Shown piece by piece: positions 54,063 through 64,000 of a stretch of DNA of 64,000 bases. The translations under genes were made by a program, and so were the position numbers. Below the pieces are notes generated by a model. The model saw only the letters and a list, made by a program, of their open reading frames with translations, did not search any database and was not told the origin of the DNA. Where the stretch lies: NCBI RefSeq assembly GCF_036417845.1, contig NC_089979.1:121615415-121679414 (forward strand). The letters run 5' to 3'. The DNA is from Apteryx mantelli (taxonomy: Eukaryota; Chordata; Aves; Apterygiformes; Apterygidae). The number at the start of each line of letters is the position of its first letter. Position 1 is the stretch's first letter.

Positions 54063-55137
54063 AACTGTTAAGACCCTTCCTCTTCAAAAACCCTTGTCTG
54101 TTCAGCCTGACAACACTTGGGTAATTCCACAGTACATTTTCTTCATTTTCCTGTTTTCCAGACAACCCCCATTCTGCAGCCTTGCACACTGCTGAGGCCA
54201 GACTAATGGAATTACACTGCTTTCACTTTTTTTTCCCCCCTTCTTCCTTGGCTAGAGTTAGGCTGCCACCCTCCTCCTTACTATTGCAAGCTAAGGCAAA
54301 GTTATTGTTTAGGTTCTCACAGTTCCAACTACACGTGCACAGCATGCCTCCACTTCTTCCCTTAACCTCCCTGTGTTTATATCAGAAGGGAAGATACTGT
54401 TTTTATTTTCCTTCAGATAGCCTTCAGCTTTCTTCCACAACAGTTAATGCATCTCTACACTTTCTGACTTCCAAGACAAACCTTTCTTTGCTGATCAAGG
54501 CCTTTTCCCAGTTCTTTCAGGTTTTCTTTTTACTCCTTAAGAATCCCTCTGGTACATCAGTTACTATTTCTCCCCCACTTGCAGTAAAAATTCCAGAGTT
54601 TTAACACTTAAACTCCAGATCTCCTCCAGATTTACTTCCTTAAATCCTTTCCCCCCCAGTGACTTCACTGGCATGCTCATTTAAACATCTCAAAATATTT
54701 GTTACATCTCTTCTCTTTTTGAAATAAAAAATTAATAGGGAGATTCCTCCTGTTTTTTTCACCTTATAAAGTTTAAACAAAATCAGCTGTTGAACACTAT
54801 CTCCACAGTTATTTTCTATAACATCTTCATAAGCCTTGCCAAGTCTAAAGTAGTATCACCTCAGCTGGCTCAGATTTTGCCTGCTACCAGAGGGAGAATA
54901 AGTAAGAAAGACTTTATCTGTAGCATCAGCAGCAAAGGAGCTCGCAGGTGGTGGTAAGAACAAGGTCAAATATACTCAGCTGTCCTTGTCCCTCCCCACT
55001 CCAGGGAAGCTAATCAGTGTCACAGACACATTTAGGGAATCAAGATCTCCTAGGATAACCTCAGAGATACTGCCGCCTTACTAAGGGGCCCTGCAAGGCT
55101 CAAAATTCATTCTCTGAGAGCCTGGGGGAGGGCAGGG

Positions 55138-55180
55138 ACACACACACGCACACACACACGCACGCACACGCACGCACACG
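55138..55180. repeat. Alternating (AC/GC) tract, Z-DNA-prone
   Basis: Forty-three bases of strict purine-pyrimidine alternation, made of CA and CG steps, ending exactly at the left edge of the CpG island. Confidence 0.93.
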
Positions 55181-55443
55181 AGGCGAGTTTGCCCCGCGGT
55201 ACCCGGGGTCCCCCGCACCGGGCTCCGCCGGGGCCGCCGTCAACTGGGGCCAGAGGGGAGAGGCCGCCGGGCGGCCGTTCCCTCCGCAGCCTCCTACCTC
55301 GCCCGGCCTACGGCCCCTGGAGCCAAAGAGGGGCCCAAACTGGGGTGTGCGCGGAGGATGCCGGCTCCGCGGGGCGCGCGGCCCGGCCCGCCCCAGCCCG
55401 GCGACCAGGCGACTCCGCGCTGCCCAGCTCGTGTTTGCCCTCC

Positions 55444-55456
55444 GTCGCTAGGAGAC
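55444..55456. promoter_or_regulatory. X-box (RFX-type) motif
   Basis: GTCGCTAGGAGAC fits RYYNYY-N-RRNRAC at every position. It lies between the two genes. RFX factors bind such sites, often at cilia-related genes. Confidence 0.6.
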
Positions 55457-55537
55457 GCCGCGCATACGCGCTGACACCGCCCCCCCCCGCGAGGAGGAGA
55501 AGCCTTGATTGGACGACTATGGCCGTGGCTGTGCGCC

Positions 55538-55559
55538 ACTTCCGGCAGGGCCGGAAGCG
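55538..55559. promoter_or_regulatory. Inverted pair of ETS-family sites
   Basis: ACTTCCGG at 55538-55545 and CCGGAAGCG at 55551-55559 face each other, five bases apart, about 65-85 bp before the ASTE1 ATG. This layout suits GABP-type factors in bidirectional promoters. Confidence 0.6.
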
Positions 55560-55623
55560 GCGGGAGGAAGTAGGGCCGTTAGGGGCGGTCGGCGGTTACT
55601 CCCCCTCCCCCCCCGCCGCCATC

Positions 55624-56949
55624 ATGGGCGTCCCGGGGCTGACGGGCTTCGTGGAGGAGCACGGCGGGTTCCTGGCGGCCCTGCGGGTGCAGCGCACCAA
55701 GCTCGTCATCGACGGGAGCAGCCTCTACCACCGGCTCTTCTTTGCCTGCGGCGCCGACGTGCGCCACGGCGGCGACTACGGGCCCTTCGCGGCGGCGGTG
55801 GGCGCCTTCTTCGACAGTCTGCGGGCCTGCGGCGTCGCCCCCTGCGTGGTGCTGGACGGCGGGCGCGACGCCGCCGACGGGAAGCTGGCCACGCTGCGGA
55901 GCCGCGCCGCCGAGCGTCTGCGGGCGGCGCATGGGCTCTCCCGCCCCGGCGGCGGCGGCGACGGGGGGGGGCTGCTGCCGCTGCTGGCCCGCGAGGCCTT
56001 CGTGCAGGCGCTGCGGCGGCTCGGCGTCCCACTGGCGCAGTGCTTCGCCGAGGCGGACCGCGAGATCGCCGCGCTGGCTAACCGCTGGGGCTGCCCCGTC
56101 CTCACGCTGGATAGCGACTTCTGCATCTTCGACCTGAGAGGCGGCTACTGCCCCCTGAGCCACTTCCAGTGGCAGAGCGTCTGCGGCGGCGGCGACGCGC
56201 TGGGCTGCTATATTCCCGCCAAGCGCTTCTCTTCGGAGAAGTTCTGCAGCCACTTCGGGCGGCTGAACAAAACTTTGCTGCCGCTCTTTGCCGTCATGAG
56301 CGGGAACGACTACGTGAATCTGCCAGCCCTTGAGGTTTTCTTCAGCAAGGCGCGGTTGCCAGGTGGATGCTGTGGCTGGAAGGGGAGGAAGCACGCCCGC
56401 ATTCAGGGGCTCCTGAACTGGCTCTCTCGTTTTTCTGAGCCAACGGAGGCTATAGAGAACGTATTGCAATATCTTAAGAAACACCAGAGAGAAGAAATAA
56501 GGGAGCTCCTGCAGGCTTCCATGGAGGGCTATACGCCATCTGATGTGAATCTCGAGGACTTTTTTCAGCATGGAAACTACGAATCTCAGGCGGCCAGGAA
56601 ATCGGACTTACCACAGTGGGTACTTGATGCTTTGACAAAAGGTGAGCTGTCCCCATTTATCAGTGATGCCCTGATTTTAAGAAGTACCTTCCTCCATGTT
56701 CAGGTGGAGAACATGCAGAGGTCCAGCGCACATAGCACAGCTTTGCCCATTCGGCAAGTTATCTATGGACTACTTCTGAAAATATCTCATACTACTGAGG
56801 CTGCTTCTCCAAGTAAGCAGATCAGCAAGCTGCCAGTTGTATGTGAATTTGACAGAATCCAAAAGACACTTAAAAAAACATTTGTTCAAGCAGCAAGTCT
56901 ACCCGCAGATTTTTGTGATGATCATTTTCCTTTGGACAAATTAATGGAG
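55624..56949 (+). CDS. ASTE1: ASTE1 coding exon 1 (residues 1-442)
   Basis: A single large exon that contains the whole nuclease-like domain and the conserved middle region (LLPLFAVMSGNDYVNLPALE, then LLNWLSRFSEPTEAIENVL, then WVLDALTKGELSPFISDAL). It ends at TTAATGGAG|GTAAAT in phase 0; reading on would run into intron and a stop at 56994. The first ~600 bp are extremely GC-rich and the rest is ordinary, so codon use changes sharply within the exon. Confidence 0.95.
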
Positions 56950-59900
56950 GTAAATGGTTGTCACAACAGACTATGGTTAATAATTTCTGAGTGACAAAAA
57001 ATAGTTGGGACTCGTGCTGACAAACTGACCCCTAAATGCGATGCCTGCACTAAACTGTCTTACAACTCCCACAATAAGTATATACTCAGTACAGAGGTAC
57101 TTACAGGTTTCTGAGCTTGTCCTATAATACTTAGGAACTACATAATTTTCATTTTTATTCTTTTTTTTCTGAGTATACCAAGACAAATTATGGGAAAAGT
57201 TAGTAATGCCTATTTTCAGCATTGCCTAAGTTTTCCATTAGATCTTCTTCTTTCATCCTTATGCAGTCTGTTAAACTAATACTTGCTTTTATCATTGTAG
57301 GAAAGAACTCAACAGTTTTGTGAAATTTAGAAAAGTGCATTTCAACATTGTGAAACTTAATTTACATTTGGTCAAGCCATGAATGTTTTGGAGCAATATT
57401 CTGAAACAAAATCTGGCACACTTTTTTTAATCACTATTATTTCCATCTATGAACCTTCCAACTGCCCAGCAGTTGTGTAGTCTGTCTGCAGTGAGTATGC
57501 TTCTGCCTTAACTGAAGCTGCTGCTTGCCAAACAGAATAGCACCTGAAAAACAACTTGAAAGGAAAAATGTACTAGGTTAGTTCTACCATTAGCAATTCT
57601 GGGTAAGCATTTGCTTACCATTGGCAATTCTATATATTTAACTATATATTATATTGCATATTCAAGTCTTGTTCTCTATCTGTTCTGCCTTTCAGATCCG
57701 CTGTAGCGCATGAGCTGTGTTGGCAGTGCTGTATGTAATTGGTACATTATTCTGATGAAAATTTTTATCACCTGCTGGTACCTATTTCATACAGGATACT
57801 AGTCTGTCACTGCTATTACCATTAAATGCTAGAGATAGCTATGGATCCAAAGGTCTGCATTCAGATCATTTTACACAGGTTTATTGTTAGTTCAAATAAA
57901 CAACATACAGTTAAGAGTTTGAAAAGTCAAGTTTTTGGATTTTAAAAAACATTAATGGCATCTTACTTTGGTCTTGGTATGTATGCATTTCATTGATCTT
58001 CAAGTTTTGTTATTATAAGAACTCTTCTAATTAAATATATGGGAATTATCGATTCAACAAAAGGTTACAAGAAGAGATATTATCTTGCATTTAAAATGTT
58101 AAACTGTTCCAGGCAAAACTGATTTCAGCTTGTGTTCTACCATAGATTTGCTGCCTAACAATAGGCAGAACCACACTAACCCAGATTCACAAAACAGGCT
58201 AACTACAATTGAACAGGCTGCTGTTATTTTGCTAAATGCTGGATCTACCCACAGATAAAGTTTATACTGACATTTTTTAAAAGTTAAATAGCACAAAGAG
58301 GGTACACAGCCTTTTTTTATACACATGTGCTATGAGTTCATACTTTACAAGTGAAAATAAATGCAAGCTTCACGTGGAAGATTTCATTGTTATTACAGGT
58401 GAATGTGTTCCCAACATATCAAAAACAGGCATAAGCATTACAACTCATAAAGTAAAAGTAACTTCTAAAAGGAACGTAATGAAATTATACATATTTATCT
58501 GTCATATCAAGGTGACTCTAATACATCATGGTTACTAGATTTTCCAAGCAGGTTAGTTTTTGCATGGGTGTGTAAATTAAGTTACCTGATCTTGCAGGGG
58601 ACTCTGAAACCTCTTAAAATCTAACTGATCTCAGGCACTTGTAAAAATCTGCTGTTACCCTTCTCCCCAAAACTTAGCTGTATTGTTTTTAAAGGTTAAG
58701 TAGTATTTCAAAAGAATGTCCTGTTCAGACTATGTGTGCAACTTACCAAAACCATGTTTTTATGGAAAATCTAGCATTGGCTAGTTTAAGTTCATTTGCA
58801 TTTTGGAAATAGCAGGGACTTGCTCACAGCAAATAAAGTCTGTTCCCTTTATTTCTCTACTCCCAAATTTTTGTTTATTTACAGGTGCCCATGTCATGCC
58901 GTCTAATGCTTTTGCTGGAGACTCTAGGAGTGAAAATGAGTATTCTGGAATCTGTCCCCAGTCACTTACAGCTCCCTGTTGCTGTAACCTGTTATTGGAC
59001 ACGTAGTTCAGAACCAAAAGTGAAATTGCATCAATTAAAGGCTTTACTTCTAATGATAATATTTGGGGAATTGCACAGGACAACAAACGATCCAGGTATG
59101 TCTCCAAAGAATACAATTTTAGATATTCAACTACTATGAAAATCTATACCTTAACTCTTGTTTTTTCCTCATTTGTTCTTAATTAATTGTTTAAATTCAC
59201 ATGAATTAGCATTGATTTACACTATATCCTGAGGTGTCACATTTTTTGCATCAATACAGAGCAGAGAAGCAGTGCTATCCCACAGCTTAACACACGAGGT
59301 GAAATGGTGCTTTTATGTCTTGTAAAATATTGATTTGCATTTGTAAGTGTTTTTAGGACTGAAAGATTAGCTTAGGTAAAAAGGTTCAAAAATGCAAAAT
59401 ACATTTTTTTTTGTAAACTTAATGTATTCATGCATCAAAAGAGAATAACTCCAGTTGTATGTTCTTTGATAGGTGAATTTTTTCTTTCAGGAGAGTTTTT
59501 CTAAAATCATCTGTACTTAATGCATTAAGTTGTGCAGGCAGCCTTTATCTACCAGTGCGCTGAGAGAATTTGAAAGTGAAACAATTTCTGTGAGTACTTA
59601 GTACTTTCAGTAATATTCACAGCTATTAGAAGTAACAACATGTGTTAGCATTTCCTTCAAGAGGAATCCATGATTTGATGACAAAGAAATTATGCATGCC
59701 AAGGTTATGTTTTTTCTTTAGTTTCTAGACTATAAAAGCTGGACAGACATTGTTGCCACTTGCTTCCCAAGTAGGCTGGAATAAGGTGGGAATCTCTTTT
59801 CAAATTGATCCACTCACACACAGATTAGCGTAACAAATTACCTAATGAATAGGATTGATGATTTCACAATTCAGGATTCTCAGGGATAGATGCTTGAACT

Positions 59901-60858
59901 CTTACTCAATTTAACATCTCAAATTTCAGTTTCAGACATTTAAAAACACATTAGTACTTAAGCTTCCTGAAATACGGCTATTACATGTTCAAGGTTTATC
60001 AACTCTATAGATTGTAGATACTCTTCATATTGTTCACTGCAGAATTTGTTTCATTTATGTCATTTATTTATCCATAATCTAGATCCAACAGTTCTATGTT
60101 TTGAAGATGACAGCATTGTATATAACCAATTTCTAAATGAGAAGGAAAAGAAATTACAAAACATAGAGTTTGATTTAGATGCTGCACACTCTTTTTGCCA
60201 GTGGCAGTGCTGTCTCCAGATGGGATTTTATCTCAACCAGATACTCTCCTCTCCTCTCCCTGAGCCAGATCTAACCAGGTAAATATGTTTCAGAGATCTG
60301 CTTTCCACACATGCTCCTGATAAAATGCATCATATGTTTATTTTCTGGGTTGTAAACTCCGTGTGCCAATGTTGCTACATTTGGATTCCTTTCTTTAAAG
60401 ATAATGAAAATATAGAAAAATACTGAGTAGAAGAGCTATTCCTTTGAAGTCCACTACTGAATATTGTATGTAGCTTAAAAGTGTGTGTGTTCTCTAAGCA
60501 ACGTGCTTCTGTTATCCACTGTTGAGTTGTAATTCTAAATGAGGATTCTCCCCTCCCTTTGGGCAGGCTTTATAGTGGGACCCTCGTGCATAGACTGTGT
60601 CAAGAGCTTAAATCAGCACCTTCAGCAGAAAATGTATTTAGTTTATCTCCAAAAATGACTCAGTTTTATCAGGATTTGTTAAATACAGTGAACTCAACTG
60701 TACCACCAGACTTCTTTCAGAAAAAGACCAAGACCAAATCTGAGTCCTGCAAAAAGAAGAAAGCATGTAATAAGACAAAGGCCAGCAGATGTGCTATACC
60801 AGAAACTCAGCCTTTATGTGATGGTAATAGGTTTGCATCACTCAGAGTGGATGACTGA
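55624..60858 (+). CDS. ASTE1: ASTE1, asteroid-homologue XPG/FEN1-like nuclease (complete, 4 coding exons, 674 aa)
   Basis: Joining 55624-56949, 58885-59095, 60083-60278 and 60567-60858 gives 674 codons and a TGA. Human ASTE1 has 679 aa and matches along the whole length. The N-terminus MGVPGL is typical of the XPG family. Acidic residues of the nuclease fold are present: Asp30 (VIDG), Asp78 (VLDGG), Glu143 and Asp145 (FAEADREI), Asp163 and Asp165 (LDSDFCIFD). A Gly-rich insert (109-116) sits between the XPG-N and XPG-I parts. The C-terminus has a Lys-rich segment (630-649), probably a nuclear localisation signal. Mammalian ASTE1 is reported as a structure-specific nuclease acting with shieldin to limit end resection in double-strand-break repair. 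The start at 55624 is chosen by family conservation; the frame stays open upstream only because of GC-rich sequence. Confidence 0.96.
56950..58884 (+). other. ASTE1 intron 1
   Basis: 1.9 kb AT-rich intron. A 16-base unit (TACCATTAGCAATTCT / TACCATTGGCAATTCT) is repeated at 57585-57600 and 57616-57631, around a short palindrome GGTAAGCA/TGCTTACC. Otherwise nothing recognised. Confidence 0.88.
58885..59095 (+). CDS. ASTE1: ASTE1 coding exon 2 (residues 443-513)
   Basis: The acceptor is TTATTTACAG and the donor CCAG|GTATGT. It reads RLMLLLETLGVKMSILESVP, then LQLPVAVTCYW, and further LKALLLMIIFGELHRTTNDP. This matches the human segment closely, including the LETL-VK and LPVAV-CYW blocks. It ends one base into Asp513. 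Confidence 0.93.
59096..60082 (+). other. ASTE1 intron 2
   Basis: About 1 kb AT-rich intron with no recognisable content. Confidence 0.88.
60083..60278 (+). CDS. ASTE1: ASTE1 coding exon 3 (residues 513-578)
   Basis: The acceptor is CATAATCTAG and the donor AACCAG|GTAAAT. After a variable charged stretch it reads FDLDAAHSFCQWQCCLQMGF, then YLNQILSSPLPEPDLT. This is the most conserved C-terminal block of ASTE1 and identifies the family outside the nuclease fold. Confidence 0.93.
60567..60858 (+). CDS. ASTE1: ASTE1 coding exon 4 and stop (residues 578-674)
   Basis: The acceptor is CCTTTGGGCAG. It reads LYSGTLVHRLCQELKSAPSA and later KKTKTKSESCKKKKACNKTK, and ends LRVDD-stop. The Lys-rich stretch corresponds to the human region that carries a long coding A-run; here the longest A-run is five. 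A 288-bp intron (60279-60566) precedes this exon. Confidence 0.94.
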
Positions 60859-61920
60859 AAGTATTATTCATGGAATAATTTTTAATGCCATACAGATGGA
60901 AAAATTTTATTAAAATGTGACTGCATTGGAATTTGCTTGGCTTTCTTCACAGAAGTCCTTGATTCATCTGTATCAACAGTTATTCTTTCTGCAGATTTTT
61001 TTTTGGTAACAGGTTTTTATGAAAAAGATACTGTATATAAGCTTTTTTTAAGGTATCAAAATCCAACTGAAAATATGAGTAAAGAAGTTTGGCATTTCAG
61101 AACTGGACTATTTTAGAGGAATTCCTTTTTTCTCCTTGGACACTTACCGTTGGCTATTCCCCCAGCTCCTCAAACATTTCTAACATTGAAAACATCCAGT
61201 CATTAACTCTGTTCCTCAAACACAAGTTTACCTATGCTATATGTTATATATTGCAGATCAGATTAAAATGGAAATTGACAAGTCCAAATACATTGTAGAA
61301 TCAGTCTTTATGACATTTCAGGTTGCATTTTCAGGGACAGCTAACTTTAGTTAGTGAAAATGCACTATATGTTGGGCTTTCTGTATTTTAGGTACTGAAC
61401 TCAGGGAGAATTTTCTTCCTTTTGGTATATTTAAATAAGAACAGTAAGGGCTTGCTACCCCATGGTAGCTTTGTGTATGTATGCAAGTTATAGCAAGTTT
61501 GCTGATCCAGAGTAACTGTGTACAACCTTCAGCCATTAACAAATTGTTGTTGTTCAAGTTAGCCTTCTTTCTCTGATAGCTTTATTAAAATTACAGATCT
61601 GTTTTAACTGCCCCTGAGTCTGAACTTTAAATTACTTGGCAAACTCATACTATTATCATAGCAACACTGAAAAACTTTATATTAAAAAAATGCTACTTCA
61701 TCAGTCTGTCTTTCCTATTAGCCAACTTTTCAGCAAAACTAGTCAATTTACATGAATGCTTTTTTAAAATGGGTATTTTCCCCTGTGTTCCTTGTATGAA
61801 ACAAACTGCTACATTTCTGCTTTTTTCTTTTTCTCCTGAAGAATCAATATACTATTTTTTACGCTCAGGAAAATCATTATTTCTACCTTTAATCAATAAA
61901 GTTTTGCCCAGTCCTTACCA
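60859..61920 (+). other. ASTE1 3' UTR (probable extent)
   Basis: AT-rich sequence after the stop codon. An ATTAAA at 60909-60914 is very close to the stop. AATAAA at 61895-61900 is followed within about 60 bases by T/GT-rich sequence (TTGTTCTGTTTTCAGTCTTG), making it the better poly(A) signal. The end point is inferred. Confidence 0.5.
61895..61900 (+). terminator. Candidate poly(A) signal for ASTE1
   Basis: AATAAA followed by a T/GT-rich downstream element. Other AATAAA words occur further right, for example near 62404 and 62675, so usage is uncertain. Confidence 0.45.
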
Positions 61921-64000
61921 AAATTCAGGCTTGATTTCTGCATCATCTTGTTCTGTTTTCAGTCTTGCTTCTTGTCAACTGTATTTCTCATACTTCAGCT
62001 AGAAGTGAAAATGGTCTCTGAAGAAAACTAGATGAACTCCCTGCCTTCAACCTAGAGCATTTCTTTTCTTAAACAGGCATGACAGTTGGCCAGAACTTGA
62101 GTCCTTTTCCACAGTCTAAGACTTAAAAGGTGTATTTTCTTAGTTTTGTTTCAGTCATCACACGTTGTAGAGAAGAGGTCATTGGTACCTGCAATGCTTG
62201 CATCTGCTCATTTAAACAGTGTACTTTAACACTCCAATTCTGGTACCACCAGAAGAGTGCTTGACAGTTGCTTCTAGAGATGAGAGAAGGAAACAAGTCA
62301 GGAACATGACTTTCTACCCTCCAGGCTAACTGGTCTTGCAGCTGACAACCACTGTTACTTAAGTAGTGTTTTCACATCTAGAACTATCAAAAATTGATGT
62401 TAAAAATAAAATTAAGCACCTGCAATAACCAAGACAATGTGTGCCTCTGCACAGTGTAGCTGGGATCACTTGTACTAATGATTTTTTTGTGATAAGTATT
62501 TCAGGCAATAAGGAAAATCACTGGACATTCCCAAACAGCAAGAATCAAGTAGGAAGTTTCCCTAATATAATGATTTTATGCTAGGAACTAGCAAGTGTTA
62601 CAAGGTTTGCTTTCCCAAAGGATATTGCAGCTATACTTACTCTGTTAAGTGGTGTGGAAGCTTCTATTGTAAAAAATAAAATGCCTTGTCCAAGAAGGTG
62701 ATAAGGTCTAGCAGAGAACACTAAAACTCAGTGATAGTGATATGTGATACTTAATCCCACAGAGGAAGATGCATAAAAAACTACTGAAAATAATCCACCA
62801 CCAAAGCAAATAATAAGATATTTTACAGCAATTTTAAGAAATCCGATCAAGGAGGATGTCTTTTACAGAGCACTAGTCACTAACAACTGTGATGTTCCTG
62901 ATTCAGAACTGCAATAGTACAATTCAAATATCAGGCCTAATTAATAGTTACTGGAGTGTTGTAAATTTTGTAGGGCAAGCAAGAGTGTAGTGCAGATGTC
63001 AAAGGGGCAAGAAACATGACAATTTGCCTGTCATTCACTCAAGGTTTAACGGGGTTAAAGTTTTAGACAACGAAGATGTGTGAAGTACTAACAAGCCGAC
63101 TCTTGCTCAAAATTCAGAAGTCCTAAATTTGGGGAAAAAACCCAAAAGCCAATAATCTATAAAAGAAAACATTTTTCTTAAAAAAGCATGCAGTACAAAG
63201 AGCTATGTATAAACCCAGGAAAAAAAGTTTGCTTTCTTTAGGTTCATCACAAAAGGCTGCGGAAGAAGGGTTTTCCATATGAAATAATTCACATTAGATG
63301 TAGATTACAGGAATGGTTTCTGATATCATACAACTGAGTTAATACTGCCATAATCTATTTAATAAGATATGAATAGATTTATAACATCGATTAAATTTAC
63401 AGGAGAATTATTTTTGAGATAAAATGTGAGATGTATTTAGCATTTCTCCAAGTACAAAACTGTTATTTATTAAACTACCAGCAGATGGCGCCCATACTCA
63501 ACGATAGAGCAAATTACTGGAATTTCATAATGCATTTCTAAATGGCAGTCTGCAAAGTCACATTTCCATCAGCTGTTTTCTAAACAAAGAGTTAAAGTTC
63601 TTGATTTTAGTGACTAAGACTTAAATGCTTAATCAGACAAAACCTCCCTTTGATCCATTGTGATCCAATGTATTGTTTCATTTTACAGCATTTTACCAAG
63701 CTTGTCCTTTCCTGTGGTTTTTATTACCAACATAAATAATCCCATTTAAAATAAATCTTCAGTATAAAAATACAGACATGTTTGATTCCTCTTTGATTCG
63801 TGTCAGGAGAGATTTCTTAATTTTCCTCTGAATCCCTTATTGGCAAAACACTGAAGAACCTAAGATTAATTCTTGACACTTGATGAGAAGCAGTATCTTG
63901 AATTTGCTAGTCATGAAGACTGGGATAACTCAAATGTTCTGCTTTCAGATAAAAAAAAGGATGCTATGATCACACAGCATTTTGAGAATACTTTGGAGAC
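61921..64000. other. Intergenic sequence downstream of ASTE1
   Basis: No coding exon is recognisable on either strand. In human, ATP2C1 converges on ASTE1 from this side, so this may include its 3' flank or UTR on the minus strand. I looked for its C-terminal coding end and did not see it. Confidence 0.6.
63478..63491 (+). promoter_or_regulatory. CTCF core motif
   Basis: CCAGCAGATGGCGC fits the CTCF consensus CCASYAGRKGGCRS at all 14 positions. It lies 2.6 kb after the ASTE1 stop, where a neighbouring gene is expected to converge. Confidence 0.65.

Larger units (their letters stand above)
51646..55137 (-). other. NEK11 5' intron between promoter exon and first coding exon
   Basis: Upstream of the first coding exon on the minus strand. 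The coding exon begins with an acceptor, so a non-coding first exon must lie further right. A possible donor (GAG|GTAGG, break at 55298/55297) sits in the CpG island but cannot be confirmed. The region is often pyrimidine-rich (52.2-54.6 kb) and includes a (CAAA)n repeat at 54040-54060. ORFs here, up to 140 codons (54182-54604), have no recognisable domains. Confidence 0.6.
55181..55623. promoter_or_regulatory. Shared NEK11/ASTE1 bidirectional CpG-island promoter
   Basis: GC-rich and CpG-dense sequence upstream of both divergent genes. It is seen to hold an X-box match GTCGCTAGGAGAC (55444-55456), a reverse CCAAT box GATTGG (55507-55512), and facing ETS sites ACTTCCGG (55538-55545) and CCGGAAGCG (55551-55559). 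A one-mismatch NRF1-like GCGCATACGC lies at about 55460-55469, and a YY1-like GCCGCCATCATG overlaps the ASTE1 start codon. There is no TATA box. Head-to-head ETS/CCAAT/CpG-island promoters commonly drive gene pairs; the exact start sites cannot be read from sequence. A C-rich run just before the ATG could form a G-quadruplex on the other strand. Confidence 0.85.

Noticed and set aside
55509-56137. Other long frames (108-190 codons) in the CpG island on both strands
   Set aside because: Arg/Ala/Gly-rich shadow frames of ASTE1 caused by base composition.
55579-56571. 330-codon open frame on the minus strand across ASTE1 exon 1
   Set aside because: It lies opposite a clearly conserved coding exon in GC-rich DNA where stops are rare. 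Its product is low-complexity (Ala/Gly/Pro/Arg-rich) with no recognisable domain.
61921-64000. Terminal exon of ATP2C1 on the minus strand
   Set aside because: Expected from human synteny, but no coding match was seen; the gene probably lies beyond the right edge.

Overview
This is vertebrate nuclear DNA, most likely from a bird. It has spliced genes with GT-AG introns, an AT-rich and repeat-poor background, one CpG-island promoter, and a truncated CR1 LINE of the type that dominates avian genomes. I cannot name the species. Two protein-coding genes are recognisable, arranged head to head: NEK11 on the minus strand, which fills about 50 kb of the left part and runs off the left edge, and ASTE1 on the plus strand, which is complete at about 55.6-60.9 kb. 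The same divergent pair exists in human 3q22, so the arrangement is conserved synteny. Everything else is intron, promoter, UTR or intergenic DNA. No RNA genes, CRISPR arrays or prokaryotic elements were found.

NEK11 (minus strand): nine coding exons were rebuilt by reading splice sites, at 51472-51645 (start codon at 51641), 30807-30972, 26383-26501, 19953-20017, 18524-18650, 6090-6239, 5930-6008, 5364-5449 and 1560-1679. All junction phases agree, giving 360 complete codons plus two bases. They cover the whole NIMA-type kinase domain and the first basic/helical segment after it. The rest of the C-terminal half (human protein about 645 aa) lies beyond position 1. The introns total about 50 kb, including one of 20.5 kb and one of only 81 bp. 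They hold the CR1 copy, several MIR-like fossils, simple repeats and a small intronic CpG cluster at 34.3-34.5 kb.

Promoter and ASTE1: a CpG island at about 55.18-56.42 kb covers the shared promoter and the first half of ASTE1 exon 1. It carries an X-box (RFX-type) match, a reverse CCAAT box, a facing pair of ETS sites and a flanking 43-bp Z-DNA-prone alternating tract. ASTE1 has four coding exons (55624-56949, 58885-59095, 60083-60278, 60567-60858) encoding 674 aa, an XPG/FEN1-type nuclease-fold protein with its acidic residues present. Its 3' UTR probably ends near an AATAAA at 61895. The remaining 2 kb is non-coding and contains an exact match to the CTCF core consensus at 63478-63491.

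Functionally, both genes belong to the DNA-damage response in mammals: NEK11 in G2/M checkpoint signalling, ASTE1 in control of DNA end resection. They probably share one bidirectional promoter. I found no convincing undescribed system. The most useful observations are regulatory motifs, lineage differences in the two proteins, and intronic structures without an explanation.
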